Below, piece by piece: positions 35,981 to 44,458 of a DNA stretch of 64,000 bases. Position 1 is the first letter of the stretch; each line of letters opens with the position of its first letter. This DNA is from Martelella lutilitoris. Lineage in GTDB: Bacteria; Pseudomonadota; Alphaproteobacteria; Rhizobiales; Rhizobiaceae. The translations under genes were made by a program, and so were the position numbers. The stretch spans positions 1,573,501 through 1,637,500 of the forward strand of contig NZ_CP066786.1 in the NCBI RefSeq assembly GCF_016598595.1. Reading direction: 5' to 3'. The notes below the pieces were generated by a model. The model ran no database searches, was not told the origin of the DNA, and saw only the letters and a list, made by a program, of their open reading frames with translations.

Positions 35981-37122
35981 GCTTCACAGCCAACTGGAGT
36001 TATCCGACCACGATCAAGTTCGGCGCGGGCCGCATCGCCGAGCTTGCCGATGCCTGCAAGAGCCTCGGCATGGCCAATCCGCTGCTGGTGACCGACAAGG
36101 GGCTGGCAAGCCTGCCGATCACGAGGAATGCGCTGAAAATCCTTTCCGAGGGAGGGCTCGATTCGGCATTGTTTTCGGATGTCGATCCGAACCCGAACGA
36201 GAAGAACCTTGCCGCCGGCATCGCCGCCTTCAAGGAGGGCGGCCATGACGGCGTTATCGCCTTTGGCGGCGGCTCCGGGCTCGATCTCGGCAAGCTGGTG
36301 GCGATGATGGCGGGCCAGACTTTGCCGGTCTGGGACTTCGAGGATATCGGCGACTGGTGGACGCGGGCCGACGCCTATGCGATCGCGCCGATCGTCGCCG
36401 TGCCGACCACCGCCGGAACGGGCTCGGAAGTCGGTCGGGCAGGGGTGCTGACCAATTCCGAAACCCATGTGAAGAAGATCATCTTCCACCCGAAGCTTCT
36501 GCCGGGCGTAGTGATCTGCGACCCGGAACTGACGGTGGGCATGCCGAAGATCATCACCGCCGGCACGGGGCTTGATGCCTTTGCCCACTGCCTGGAGGCC
36601 TATTGCTCGCCGCATTATCACCCGATGTCGCACGGCATTGCGCTGGAGGGCATGCGACTGGTGAAGGACAATCTGCCGCGCGTCTATAACGACCCGGAAG
36701 ACCTGGAGGCGCGTGCCGAGATGATGAGCGCAGCCGCCATGGGAGCGGTTGCCTTCCAGAAGGGCCTTGGCGCGATCCACGCGATCTCGCATCCGCTCGG
36801 CGCCGTCTATAACACTCATCACGGCATGACGAACGCCGTCGTCATGCCGCCGGTGCTGCGCTTCAACCGCGACAAGATTGCAGACAGGCTGAGGCTTGCC
36901 GCTGATTATCTCGGAATTTCAGGTGGTTACGACGGGTTTTACAATTTCGTTCTGGAATTTCGCAAAGAACTTGGCGTACCGGAAAACCTCACGGCAATGG
37001 GCATCGCGCCCGACCGGATCGAGGAACTCGCCGTGATGGCGCTCGAGGACCCGAGCACCGGCGGCAACCCGGTCGAGATGACGCTGGAGAACACGAAAGC
37101 GCTTCTGGCCGACTGTTTCTGA
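35977..37122 (+). CDS. Iron-containing alcohol dehydrogenase
   Basis: The 381-residue product is a group III metal-dependent alcohol dehydrogenase. Its metal ligands by alignment to the family are Asp200 and His204 ('TGLDAFAHCLEAY'), His268 and His282 ('HAISHPLGAVYNTHHG'). The cofactor loop 'GGGSGLDLGK' and 'PTTAGTGSEV' are intact. It is coupled to the aldehyde dehydrogenase gene. The enzyme would convert an alcohol group to the aldehyde that the partner oxidises; the natural substrate is unknown. Confidence 0.93.
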   Translation: MSFTANWSYPTTIKFGAGRIAELADACKSLGMANPLLVTDKGLASLPITRNALKILSEGGLDSALFSDVDPNPNEKNLAAGIAAFKEGGHDGVIAFGGGSGLDLGKLVAMMAGQTLPVWDFEDIGDWWTRADAYAIAPIVAVPTTAGTGSEVGRAGVLTNSETHVKKIIFHPKLLPGVVICDPELTVGMPKIITAGTGLDAFAHCLEAYCSPHYHPMSHGIALEGMRLVKDNLPRVYNDPEDLEARAEMMSAAAMGAVAFQKGLGAIHAISHPLGAVYNTHHGMTNAVVMPPVLRFNRDKIADRLRLAADYLGISGGYDGFYNFVLEFRKELGVPENLTAMGIAPDRIEELAVMALEDPSTGGNPVEMTLENTKALLADCF

Positions 37123-37144
37123 ATAGAATTGACGGCGTGTTTCG

Positions 37145-37170
37145 AAGGGCGTCGCCGCCGCGGCGCCCTT
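37145..37170. terminator. Hairpin between convergent genes
   Basis: AAGGGCG (37145-37151) and CGCCCTT (37164-37170) form a stem around a GC-rich 12-base loop, 23 bases after the alcohol dehydrogenase stop and just before the stop of the leftward gene. It has no T-tract, so it is a weak call for a bidirectional terminator. Confidence 0.4.
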
Positions 37171-37175
37171 GTCCG

Positions 37176-37835
37176 TTATGCGGCGGCCATGAGAATGTCG
37201 TCCTTCGCCTTGTCGAGGTCGGTGCGCACCAGGCCGGTCAGAAGGCGGGGCAGGGCTTGCCTGCCGCCCGCGAGTTCCGCAAGGCTTTCGCCATCTGCAG
37301 GCAGGCCGAGGCTTTCGGCGGCCTTTGCCGCGCGGGCGTCGCAGAAGGGATAGTGTTCTTCCCAGGCGCGCTGGACCTCGCGGAAGAAAATATCCGCGCC
37401 GGTCTCGCCGATACCCTTGAAGTCCTTCAGGCGCTTGCGTTCTTCCGAGGGCGAGCGACCGGCATCATCCCTCAGCCTGCGCAGATCGCCGCCGTAGTTT
37501 TTGTCCAGCAGGTCGAGCGTGTCGACCAGGTAACGCGCCGTGCTTTCGTCATAGCGCGCATAACCGTTTTCGTTCAGCACTTTCACCCGCTCTTCCCACG
37601 ACGTTGCGGCCATCTTGTCCGGCGTCGTCCAGCCGGCGTCGAAAAGCGCCTTCGCGGCCTCCTGGGCCTTGTCTGCGCTGATCCGCGCGCTCATCAGCAG
37701 CGCGCAGACGAGCCACTGGAAGAGCGGCGCAGGCGTGTTCTTCCCCAAATCGATGCCAAGCATCTGCGCATAGCTTCGGGGATAGCGGTCCAGAACCGCT
37801 TTCACAATCGCCGTCTCGCTTGCCCTGGCTGTCAT
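37176..37835 (-). CDS. HhH endonuclease III-like protein
   Basis: From the ATG at 37835 (GGAGGGTG upstream) the product is 219 residues. It has the helix-hairpin-helix of the endonuclease III superfamily ('RLKDFKGIGETGADIFFREVQ') and a helical N-terminal domain ('FQWLVCALLMSARISADKAQEAAKALF'). The C-terminal four-cysteine iron-sulfur loop of Nth is absent. A 'YPFCDARAAKAAESLG' segment occupies the place of the catalytic aspartate region. Rhizobial genomes often carry this short form, annotated as an endonuclease of unknown specificity. A DNA-repair role is likely but not proven. Confidence 0.8.
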   Translation of the reverse strand: MTARASETAIVKAVLDRYPRSYAQMLGIDLGKNTPAPLFQWLVCALLMSARISADKAQEAAKALFDAGWTTPDKMAATSWEERVKVLNENGYARYDESTARYLVDTLDLLDKNYGGDLRRLRDDAGRSPSEERKRLKDFKGIGETGADIFFREVQRAWEEHYPFCDARAAKAAESLGLPADGESLAELAGGRQALPRLLTGLVRTDLDKAKDDILMAAA

Positions 37836-37993
37836 GGTACACCCTCCTCGGATCATCAATGGCGCATGCGGGATATTCCCGCGCTTTCCCGGCAAACACT
37901 TTCGGCGGGCGGATGTTCCGGTTGAAGAGTTGCATCCGACCGTCGAAACGGTCTAGGTGTCGTCAAGGCGCATTGTCAGGACGGGAGGAAGCC

Positions 37994-38260
37994 TTGTCGC
38001 TGTTTTCCGCATTCGCGGTCTATTTCGTCATCTGGTGGGTGACGCTGTTTGCGGTCCTGCCTTTCGGCCTGCGCACCCAGGACGAGGAGGGCAATGTGGT
38101 GCCCGGCACCACCGCCAGCGCGCCGCACCGCTTTCGCCCCTGGCGCGTGATCCTCTGGACGTCGCTGGTGGCGGCGCTCGTCTTTGCTGCATGGTATGGC
38201 GTCGTGATCGTTCTGGGCTACGGGCTCGAGGACCTCTCGGCCCTGTTCTGGACGTCATGA
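37994..38260 (+). CDS. DUF1467 two-helix membrane protein
   Basis: A TTG at 37994 preceded by GGGAGGA gives an 88-residue protein starting (M)SLFSAFAVYFVIWWVTLFAVLPFG. This is the DUF1467 pattern: two membrane helices joined by 'LRTQDEEGNVVPGTTASAPHRFRPWRVILWT'. The family is confined to alphaproteobacteria and is usually encoded just before proS, as here. A longer frame starting at 37820 has no ribosome-binding site and covers the promoter region of the divergent gene. Function is unknown. Confidence 0.88.
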   Translation: MSLFSAFAVYFVIWWVTLFAVLPFGLRTQDEEGNVVPGTTASAPHRFRPWRVILWTSLVAALVFAAWYGVVIVLGYGLEDLSALFWTS

Positions 38261-38292
38261 TCCAGCGCTTCCGCCGCTCATGGAACCGCAGA

Positions 38293-38370
38293 ACCGCTCC
38301 ATCTCTTTGTTTTGACGCATTTTCGCGGACGTCAGATGTCCCCATCTGACTGTGAACTGCTCCACAGCAC
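38293..38370. repeat. Rhizobiaceae-type intergenic repeat, diverged
   Basis: The segment around 'CTCTTTGTTTTGACGCATTT' resembles the widespread rhizobial intergenic repeat that reads 'tctttgttttt-acgcatttt' and ends near '-ctggaattgctctag'. Here the second half is altered (an internal GTCAGATG..CATCTGAC palindrome is present). I know the family from memory only and cannot count its copies here. Confidence 0.45.
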
Positions 38371-38376
38371 GATGCG

Positions 38377-38997
38377 CTAGAACCGCATGCGCAGGAATGC
38401 GCTGCCGAGGCCGTAGTCGTAATCGTTCGCGTCGTTGTCGCCGGTCGAGCGGCCGTATTCAAAGCGGGCGCCGAGCTCCAGAGCCGTGGGGAAGAACTTG
38501 ATGCTGGTCTCGAGCCCGCCGTAGAAGGCGCCGCTGTCGATGTCCGAAGGCGCAAACCGGGTATTGTCTTCGATCGTCACATCGCCAAAGACCTGTCGAT
38601 AGCCGGCATAGGGCGAAAGCGTCACGAGGCCGAGATTGCCCCTGGCCGCGACATAGGCGCCGATTGAGCTTAGCTGCGTATCGGTCTTCCCGCCGCCGTC
38701 CCGCGTCTCGATCTCCCGGGTGGCGTCGCCGAGCGCCACGAACCCGGTCATTCCGCCGCAAAGGTTGATCGGTCCCTTGCTGCAGATGCCCAGTCGGCCA
38801 TCCATGCCCCAATAGGTGTCGGCAATGAGATCGTCGACCGCATCCTCGTTCATGTGCAGCATGAAGGCAGCCGGGCCACCGGAAAGATCGAGATAGAAGG
38901 CATCGGAGATGTCGGCGGCATTGGCCGTTCCGGCAAAAGGGGAAAGCCAGGTCAGAAGGGCCGCGGCGGCGAGGGAAGGGACGGAGTTGCGGATCAA
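38377..38997 (-). CDS. Outer-membrane beta-barrel protein
   Basis: A TTG at 38997 gives about 206 residues with a signal peptide ('PSLAAAALLTWLSPFAGTANA') and a mature barrel. The alternating strands include 'GLVTLSPYAGYRQVFGDVTI' and 'SGAFYGGLETSIKFFPTALELGARFEYG', ending in a C-terminal Phe ('FLRMRF') as the BAM complex requires. The frame stays open to an ATG at 39150, but that adds 51 residues ahead of the signal peptide and crosses a terminator hairpin, so the internal start is chosen. The start codon is uncertain. It is convergent with the DUF1467 gene and of unknown cargo. Confidence 0.75.
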   Translation of the reverse strand: MIRNSVPSLAAAALLTWLSPFAGTANAADISDAFYLDLSGGPAAFMLHMNEDAVDDLIADTYWGMDGRLGICSKGPINLCGGMTGFVALGDATREIETRDGGGKTDTQLSSIGAYVAARGNLGLVTLSPYAGYRQVFGDVTIEDNTRFAPSDIDSGAFYGGLETSIKFFPTALELGARFEYGRSTGDNDANDYDYGLGSAFLRMRF

Positions 38998-39130
38998 GGC
39001 CTGAGAACTCTCATTGCGCGAAGTCGTCAGGCCGTTTTCAGGCAATCGGCGCAAAGGGTCAACGCCGGGGGCGCCGGGGCCTTGTTTCGTGGCAAAGAAA
39101 GGATTAACGGCAGCGGCGAGAGCAAGTTTG

Positions 39131-39169
39131 AGAAAAACAAAAAAAAACAAGGCCTCGGGCCTTGTTTTT
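39131..39169 (-). terminator. Strong Rho-independent terminator on minus strand
   Basis: The stem CAAGGCC/GGCCTTG (39148-39154 with 39158-39164, loop TCG) is extended by five A-T pairs. On the minus strand it is followed by about nine T, a G and five T. On the plus strand the tail is only TTTTT. No annotated gene ends here from the right, so it suggests an unannotated short leftward transcript. Confidence 0.8.
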
Positions 39170-39566
39170 CAAGTATCGCGTGATCCGTTCCGTTTCCGGG
39201 GCTGCGAACAAGCGCGCCAGGATCGATCCTCCCAAGACTTGACCGCGAAGAAAAGGCAAGAATTTAAGCTCCCTGCCTGTTTTATGGGCTTAACCTAGCC
39301 CAATGATTGGGCCTTGTCATCCCTTATTTTGCATTTTTGCGACACTGCGAAAGGTTTTTCAGTTTGACAAACACTTTATTGTGTTCTGCAACGTTTCAAG
39401 TGCTTGACATTCGTCAGGATGCTTGGGCGGCCTTCCGCCGGCCGTTTGTTCTCCATCCGTTTCGCGGCTTTAATTTCCTGCAAGAAGCCGCTAAAAGGGC
39501 CGGGAATAAAACCAATATGCAATCGATTCCCGGCACGCCGGGATGGCGACAAGAAAGCAGCCTCCG
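39170..39566. other. Intergenic region upstream of proS
   Basis: About 400 bases contain no supported protein gene. On the plus strand TTGACA occurs at 39364-39369 without a good -10. A hairpin GCCCAATGATTGGGC lies near 39299-39313. The minus-strand terminator at 39131-39169 makes this stretch a candidate small-RNA locus (see findings). Confidence 0.4.
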
Positions 39567-40895
39567 ATGCGTCTTTCCCGTTATTTCCTGCCGATCCTGA
39601 AGGAAAACCCCAAGGAGGCGGAGATCGTCTCGCACCGCTTCATGTTGCGGGCGGGCATGATCCGCCAGCACGGGCAGGGCATCTATTCCTGGCTGCCGCT
39701 CGGCAAGCGCGTCCTCGACAAGGTCAACCGCATCATCCGCGAGGAACAGGACCGTTCCGGCGCTGTCGAGCTTCTGATGCCGACCATGCAATCGGCCGAT
39801 CTCTGGATCGAGAGCGGACGTTACGAGGCCTATGGCAAGGAAATGCTGCGGATCACCGACCGGCAGGACCGCGCCATGCTGTTCGGCCCGACGAACGAGG
39901 AGATGATTACGGAAATCTTCCGCTCCTCGGTCAAGTCCTACAAGCAACTGCCGCTCAATCTCTACCACATCCAGTGGAAATTCCGCGACGAGATCCGTCC
40001 GCGTTTCGGCACGATGCGGTCACGCGAGTTCATGATGAAGGACGCCTATTCCTTCGACCTGACGCGCGAGGGCGCGGAGCATTCCTATCGCAAGATGTTC
40101 GCCGCTTATCTGAGAACCTTCGACCGGCTCGGCCTGCGCGCCATTCCCATGCGCGCCGATACCGGCCCGATCGGGGGCAATCTCAGCCATGAATTCATCA
40201 TTCTGGCCGAGACCGGTGAATCGGAAGTCTTCTGCCACCGCGATTTCGTCAAGTTCGACATTCCGGCCGAAGACCTCGACTTCGACGATATCGAGAAGCT
40301 TCAGGGCATATTCGACCAGTGGACCTCGCTCTATGCGGCGACCGACGAGATGCATGACGCGGATGCCTTCGGCGCGCTGGCGGAAGGCGAGCGGCTTTCC
40401 GCGCGCGGCATCGAGGTCGGTCACATCTTCTATTTCGGCACCAAATATTCCGAGCCGATGAATGCCGTGGTCCAGGGCCCCGACGGCAAGGAACACCCCG
40501 TCCACATGGGCTCCTACGGCATCGGCCCGACGCGCCTTGTTCCCGCCATCATCGAAGCCTCTCATGATGAAAACGGGATCATCTGGCCGGATTCGGTCGC
40601 GCCATTCGATGCGGTGATCATCAACATGAAGGTTTCGGACGATGCCTGCGGCGCGGCGTGCGAGCAGCTCTACGAGGCGCTTTCCAATGCCGGTCTCGAT
40701 GTTCTCTATGACGACACCGACGAGCGTGCGGGGGCGAAGTTCGCGACTGCCGATCTGATCGGGGTTCCGAACCAGATCATCGTCGGGCCGCGCGGCGTGG
40801 CTGCCGGCGAAGTCGAAGTGAAGAACCGCCGGACCGGCGCGCGCGAGGCGATGTCGGCGGACGCCGCCATTGCCATGCTCACCGCCGGGCGCTGA
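39567..40895 (+). CDS. proS: Prolyl-tRNA synthetase
   Basis: ProS charges tRNA-Pro with proline using ATP. The ATG at 39567 gives [32 protein letters not shown] and 442 residues, the short bacterial form without the editing insertion that is standard in alphaproteobacteria. Class II motifs are visible: '[26 protein letters not shown]' (motif 2) and '[24 protein letters not shown]' (motif 3). An ATG at 39543 adds eight non-conserved residues. It is followed by lolC after 13 bases. Confidence 0.96.
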   Translation: MRLSRYFLPILKENPKEAEIVSHRFMLRAGMIRQHGQGIYSWLPLGKRVLDKVNRIIREEQDRSGAVELLMPTMQSADLWIESGRYEAYGKEMLRITDRQDRAMLFGPTNEEMITEIFRSSVKSYKQLPLNLYHIQWKFRDEIRPRFGTMRSREFMMKDAYSFDLTREGAEHSYRKMFAAYLRTFDRLGLRAIPMRADTGPIGGNLSHEFIILAETGESEVFCHRDFVKFDIPAEDLDFDDIEKLQGIFDQWTSLYAATDEMHDADAFGALAEGERLSARGIEVGHIFYFGTKYSEPMNAVVQGPDGKEHPVHMGSYGIGPTRLVPAIIEASHDENGIIWPDSVAPFDAVIINMKVSDDACGAACEQLYEALSNAGLDVLYDDTDERAGAKFATADLIGVPNQIIVGPRGVAAGEVEVKNRRTGAREAMSADAAIAMLTAGR

Positions 40896-40908
40896 GGAGT
40901 ACGTCAAG

Positions 40909-42210
40909 ATGGCTGCGGCCGAACCCGCGAAGGACACTGCGGAGATCCCCGCGAAAGCGAAGCCTTTTTCCGTTTTCGAACGCATGGTCGCGTGGCGCTA
41001 TCTGCGCTCGCGCCGCAAGGAGGCCTTCATTTCGGTGATCGCCGGCTTCTCCTTCCTCGGCATCATGCTGGGCGTTGCCACGCTGATCATCGTCATGGCC
41101 GTGATGAACGGGTTTCGCAGCGAACTCGTCAGCCGCATTCTCGGCATCAACGGCCATATCGTCGTTCTGCCCGCCGGCGAGCCTTTTTCCGATTATGCGG
41201 CGTTGACGAAGCGCCTCGAGGGCGTCGAGGGCGTGCGTCTCGCCTTTCCGCTGGTGGAAGGCCAGGCGCTGGTTTCCGGCGCGCGCGGGGCGGGCAGCGG
41301 CGCTTTGGTCCGCGGTGTCCGTCCGGACGACATGCTGAAGCTAGACACCGTCTCCGACAATATCGTCGAGGGCGACATGGTCGGCTATACCGCGGGCGAG
41401 GGGGTTCTGGTCGGGTCGCGCATGGCCGCCTCTCTCGGGCTGTTTGCCGGCGACAAGATCACCCTCATCTCGCCGGAAGGCGACGTGACCCCCTTCGGCG
41501 TCAATCCACGCGTAAAGGCCTATACGATCTCCGGCATTTTCGAGATCGGCATGTCGGAATACGACGCCTCGATCATCTTCATGCCGCTCGCCGAGGCACA
41601 GTCCTATTTCAATGCCGGCGGTCATGTGCAGAGCATCGAGGTCTTCGTCGATCACCCCGATGATGTCGATCAGGTGATCCCGCGGATCCGAGAGGCCGCC
41701 GGCGAGGACATCGCGATCTCGGACTGGCGGCAGAACAACCGCACCTTCTTCTCCGCGCTGGAGGTGGAACGCAACGTCATGTTCATGATCCTGACGCTGA
41801 TCGTGATCGTCGCCGCGCTCAACATCATTTCCGGATTGATCATGCTGGTGAAGGACAAGGGCCCCGATATCGCGATCCTCAGGACCATGGGCGCGACGTC
41901 CGGCGCGATCATGCGGATCTTCTTCATGACCGGGGCCGCGATCGGCATCGTCGGCACGTTTGCGGGTGTGTTCCTGGGCGTCATCGTCTGTCTCAACATC
42001 GAGTCGATTCGCCAGTTCTTCTCCTGGGTCACCGGGACGGTGCTGTTCGATCCGCAGCTCTACTTCCTGAGCACGCTGCCGGCCGAAATGAGTCTCGGGG
42101 AAACGCTCACGGTGGTGATCATGTCGCTCACGCTTTCCTTCATCGCGACGATCGTTCCGGCCTGGCGCGCCTCGCGGCTCGATCCTGTCCAGGCGCTGCG
42201 CTACGAATAG
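40909..42210 (+). CDS. lolC: Lipoprotein-releasing ABC permease (LolC/LolE)
   Basis: LolC/E forms the membrane part of the LolCDE machine that lifts mature lipoproteins off the inner membrane. The ATG at 40909 gives 433 residues with one N-terminal helix ('FISVIAGFSFLGIMLGVATLIIVMAVMNGF'), a large periplasmic domain (about residues 70-280) and three C-terminal helices of the FtsX type. The ending 'IVPAWRASRLDPVQALRYE' is diagnostic. Only one LolC/E gene is present, as usual in alphaproteobacteria, where it acts as a homodimer. Confidence 0.95.
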   Translation: MAAAEPAKDTAEIPAKAKPFSVFERMVAWRYLRSRRKEAFISVIAGFSFLGIMLGVATLIIVMAVMNGFRSELVSRILGINGHIVVLPAGEPFSDYAALTKRLEGVEGVRLAFPLVEGQALVSGARGAGSGALVRGVRPDDMLKLDTVSDNIVEGDMVGYTAGEGVLVGSRMAASLGLFAGDKITLISPEGDVTPFGVNPRVKAYTISGIFEIGMSEYDASIIFMPLAEAQSYFNAGGHVQSIEVFVDHPDDVDQVIPRIREAAGEDIAISDWRQNNRTFFSALEVERNVMFMILTLIVIVAALNIISGLIMLVKDKGPDIAILRTMGATSGAIMRIFFMTGAAIGIVGTFAGVFLGVIVCLNIESIRQFFSWVTGTVLFDPQLYFLSTLPAEMSLGETLTVVIMSLTLSFIATIVPAWRASRLDPVQALRYE

Positions 42211-42222
42211 CGGGAGAACAAT

Positions 42223-42918
42223 GTGGCCAATCCGTCTCTGGAACTGAAGTCGATCGTGCATGAATACGGGCAGGGCGACAGTGTGCTGACGATATTGAAC
42301 GGTGCGTCGCTGGAGCTCATGCCGGGCGAGATGGTGGCGCTGGTGGCGCCGTCAGGCACCGGCAAGTCGACCCTGCTGCAGATCGCCGGTCTTCTGGAAA
42401 AGCCGACCGCCGGCGAGGTGTTTGTCAACGGCAGGGAGGCCTCCGCGCTTGACGATGACGCCAGAACGGCATTCAGACGCAATGATGTCGGCTTCGTCTA
42501 CCAGTTCCATCACCTGCTGCCGGAATTCACGGCGCGCGAGAACATCATGCTGCCGCAGCTGATTGCGGGGCTTTCCACGCGCGAGGCGTCCGAGCGCGCG
42601 GACCAGATGCTCGACTATCTCAAGATCGGCCATCGCGCCGAGCACCGGCCGGCGGAACTTTCCGGCGGCGAGCAGCAGCGCGTGGCGATCGGCCGGGCGG
42701 TTGCCAATGCGCCGAGCCTTCTGCTTGCCGACGAGCCGACCGGCAATCTCGATCCCGGCACGGCCGGCTATGTGTTCGAGGCGCTCGAGGCGCTCGTCCG
42801 CCAGTCCGGGCTTTCGGCGCTGATTGCGACGCATAATCTCGACATCGCGGAGCGGATGGACCGGCGCCTGACCCTGAAGGACGGGCTCGTCGTCGACCGT
42901 GACCATTCCGCCGCCTGA
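42223..42918 (+). CDS. lolD: Lipoprotein-releasing ABC ATPase (LolD)
   Basis: LolD powers lipoprotein release. The 231-residue product has Walker A 'APSGTGKST', the Q-loop region '[21 protein letters not shown]' (the 'LLPEFTA' motif is typical of LolD), signature '[14 protein letters not shown]' and Walker B '[12 protein letters not shown]'. It starts with GTG at 42223, 12 bases after lolC. Translation is from GTG because the nearby ATG (42221) is out of frame. Confidence 0.95.
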   Translation: MANPSLELKSIVHEYGQGDSVLTILNGASLELMPGEMVALVAPSGTGKSTLLQIAGLLEKPTAGEVFVNGREASALDDDARTAFRRNDVGFVYQFHHLLPEFTARENIMLPQLIAGLSTREASERADQMLDYLKIGHRAEHRPAELSGGEQQRVAIGRAVANAPSLLLADEPTGNLDPGTAGYVFEALEALVRQSGLSALIATHNLDIAERMDRRLTLKDGLVVDRDHSAA

Positions 42919-43417
42919 TAGCCGTGCCCGCAAAGAAGGCGACGCCCTTCCATCGTCCCTGCCTTTCGTCAAACAGTCCTCCCCCGATCGGGCATGGGCG
43001 ATGACCGCGCGCGCCGTGCGGCGCCCTGGCGGTGTGTTCATCAGAAGCTTTTCCGATTTTGCGGGTTGCTAAATAGGAAAATTATCCTATATTGCCCAAT
43101 ACAACCCAGAGTATTTGTTGAGCCGATAGGATAACGCAATGAACGCATCTAATTTGATCGAAGTAAAGTTTATGCGACCGAAATATGCAAACCATCAAAC
43201 ATGTAACGAATATTAACGAATTTATTTTGATATTGTTTGTCAATTTCTGTCGATTAATATTTACGTGTAATGAATATATATCGCGACATCGAGCATTTTT
43301 ATACATGTAAGAATATTGTCGTGTTCGTATTTACTTCATGGATACTGAAGTTATAATTGTAAATGCGTAGAGTGCTCGCACTGGTTGGTGAAACTTCAAA
43401 ACAGGAGAGGTTTTGGT
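42919..43417. other. AT-rich intergenic region after lolD
   Basis: From about 43070 to 43380 the DNA is far richer in A and T than its surroundings. It contains an inverted repeat ATAGGA...TCCTAT (43073-43078 and 43085-43090) and a third TAGGATA near 43126. Short frames exist, none with a ribosome-binding site or family feature. AGGAGAGG at 43403-43410 serves the next gene. It looks like foreign or regulatory DNA. Confidence 0.5.
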
Positions 43418-43693
43418 ATGACGCAAAGCGGGGTGGACAAGGACAGCCGAAAAGCTGAACGATCCGAAGAGGAACGCACGGCCTGGAACCGCTACATGCG
43501 GAATTTCAGACGCAGTTTCAAGGATAGGGGGCTGACCAGTCTGTCGACGGTCATCACAACGGAACACGCTGAATTCATTGAGCGTTTCGGCCGTGAAAAG
43601 GCGTGCCAGTCAAAGCGCGAGGCGTTGATGATGATCATCGAGGATGTCAAGGACCGTTACGAGAGTGGTTCGGGAGACGAGGCACAGCACTGA
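43418..43693 (+). CDS. Small ribbon-helix-helix-like protein
   Basis: From the ATG at 43418 (AGGAGAGG upstream) the product is 91 residues, highly charged. The C-terminal half 'LSTVITTEHAEFIERFGREKACQSKREALMMIIEDVKDR' has the strand-helix-helix rhythm of ribbon-helix-helix DNA-binding proteins; the N-terminal half is a basic helix ('NRYMRNFRRSFKDRG'). No named family is recognised. The AT-rich repeats upstream could be its own operators. Nothing downstream within 250 bases but tRNA-Leu. Confidence 0.65.
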   Translation: MTQSGVDKDSRKAERSEEERTAWNRYMRNFRRSFKDRGLTSLSTVITTEHAEFIERFGREKACQSKREALMMIIEDVKDRYESGSGDEAQH

Positions 43694-43893
43694 CCGCCCC
43701 GTCCTTCCGCGAAAGCCGGTCGCGCCTTGGATCGCGGCCGGAATGCTTTTGTTTTTTATTTTCTATCAATGGTTGTTCTAGGGTGGTGATGGCTGATGGA
43801 GGGGTCTGCCGTCGGCCTTCGCTTCGGCCGGCCTGATATCTGCAGGTCGGTTCAGGATGGTGGACGGATCGATGCCGAAACATTGCAACGACC

Positions 43894-43922
43894 TTGCATC
43901 TGCCGCGTCGCTCGCCTAAGAG
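43894..43922 (+). promoter_or_regulatory. Candidate tRNA-Leu promoter
   Basis: TTGCAT (43894-43899), a 17-base spacer and TAAGAG (43917-43922) lie 30 bases before the tRNA. The match is moderate but the position suits a stable-RNA promoter. Confidence 0.4.
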
Positions 43923-43951
43923 GAGCGGGCTGGTGACCAGATCCGGTCTTG

Positions 43952-44036
43952 GCGCGTGTGGCGGAATTGGTAGACGCAGCAGGTTTAGGTCCTGCCGCCG
44001 CAAGGTGTGGGGGTTCGAGTCCCTCCACGCGCACCA
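43952..44036 (+). tRNA. tRNA-Leu (anticodon TAG)
   Basis: The 85-base class II tRNA has acceptor GCGCGTG/CACGCGC, the anticodon stem GCAGG/CCTGC with TAG in the loop, a variable arm (GCCGCAAGGTG) and an encoded CCA at 44034-44036. The discriminator is A, as leucine tRNAs require. Confidence 0.95.
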
Positions 44037-44053
44037 CAAGTTGATTGTTCGAG

Positions 44054-44083
44054 TGTAGCGTGACGCGCTGTAGCGTGACGCGC
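44054..44083. repeat. Two perfect 15-bp tandem repeats after tRNA-Leu
   Basis: TGTAGCGTGACGCGC occurs twice in tandem (44054-44068 and 44069-44083), starting 18 bases after the tRNA. They carry GCGTGACGCGC cores with some internal symmetry. Confidence 0.75.
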
Positions 44084-44215
44084 GGTTTTGCAATTTTGAC
44101 AGCTGGTTTTGCAGTAACCAGTTTTTGAAACGCCGATTTTTTGAAGCTTTCACGGAACTTTTGAAGACCTTTCAAAGGGCGTTTGAAGGCCTTTCACGTC
44201 GACTTTGATTCTGTA

Positions 44216-44250
44216 GCGCGCAAAATCGGATGGCGCGGCGCGCAAAATCG
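44216..44250. repeat. Direct repeat GCGCGCAAAATCG
   Basis: The 13-mer occurs at 44216-44228 and 44238-44250. The whole stretch 44037-44458 has no supported gene and contains further near-repeats (AAATGAA..C..CGGA at about 44298 and 44360), suggesting decayed mobile DNA. Confidence 0.6.
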
Positions 44251-44458
44251 AGTGGCAGCAAATTCTGTTTGTGGCGCGCGGCCACCTTTGGCGCAGAAAT
44301 GAACCAGCCTCAACACGGAAATCTCTGCGCCCGCTGTGGCGCGCCGCTGCCGTCCGGACAGAAATGAAACTGCTTCTGGACGGAGACTTTGCGATCACTG
44401 GGAGGCTTCATTGATCGCAAACTGGACGTCCTCAAAATCAGATCGATGTCACGGTCGA

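Noticed and set aside
43082..43306. 74-codon minus-strand frame in the AT-rich patch
   Set aside because: No ribosome-binding site and no recognisable motif; short open frames are expected by chance, and this one is not supported further.
43852..44175. Minus-strand frame crossing tRNA-Leu ('VEGLEPPHLAAAGPKPAASTNSATRA')
   Set aside because: Again an antisense tRNA artefact, with no ribosome-binding site or family match.
44037..44458. Short repeats after tRNA-Leu as a CRISPR array
   Set aside because: Only two copies of each repeat with irregular or no spacing and no cas genes.
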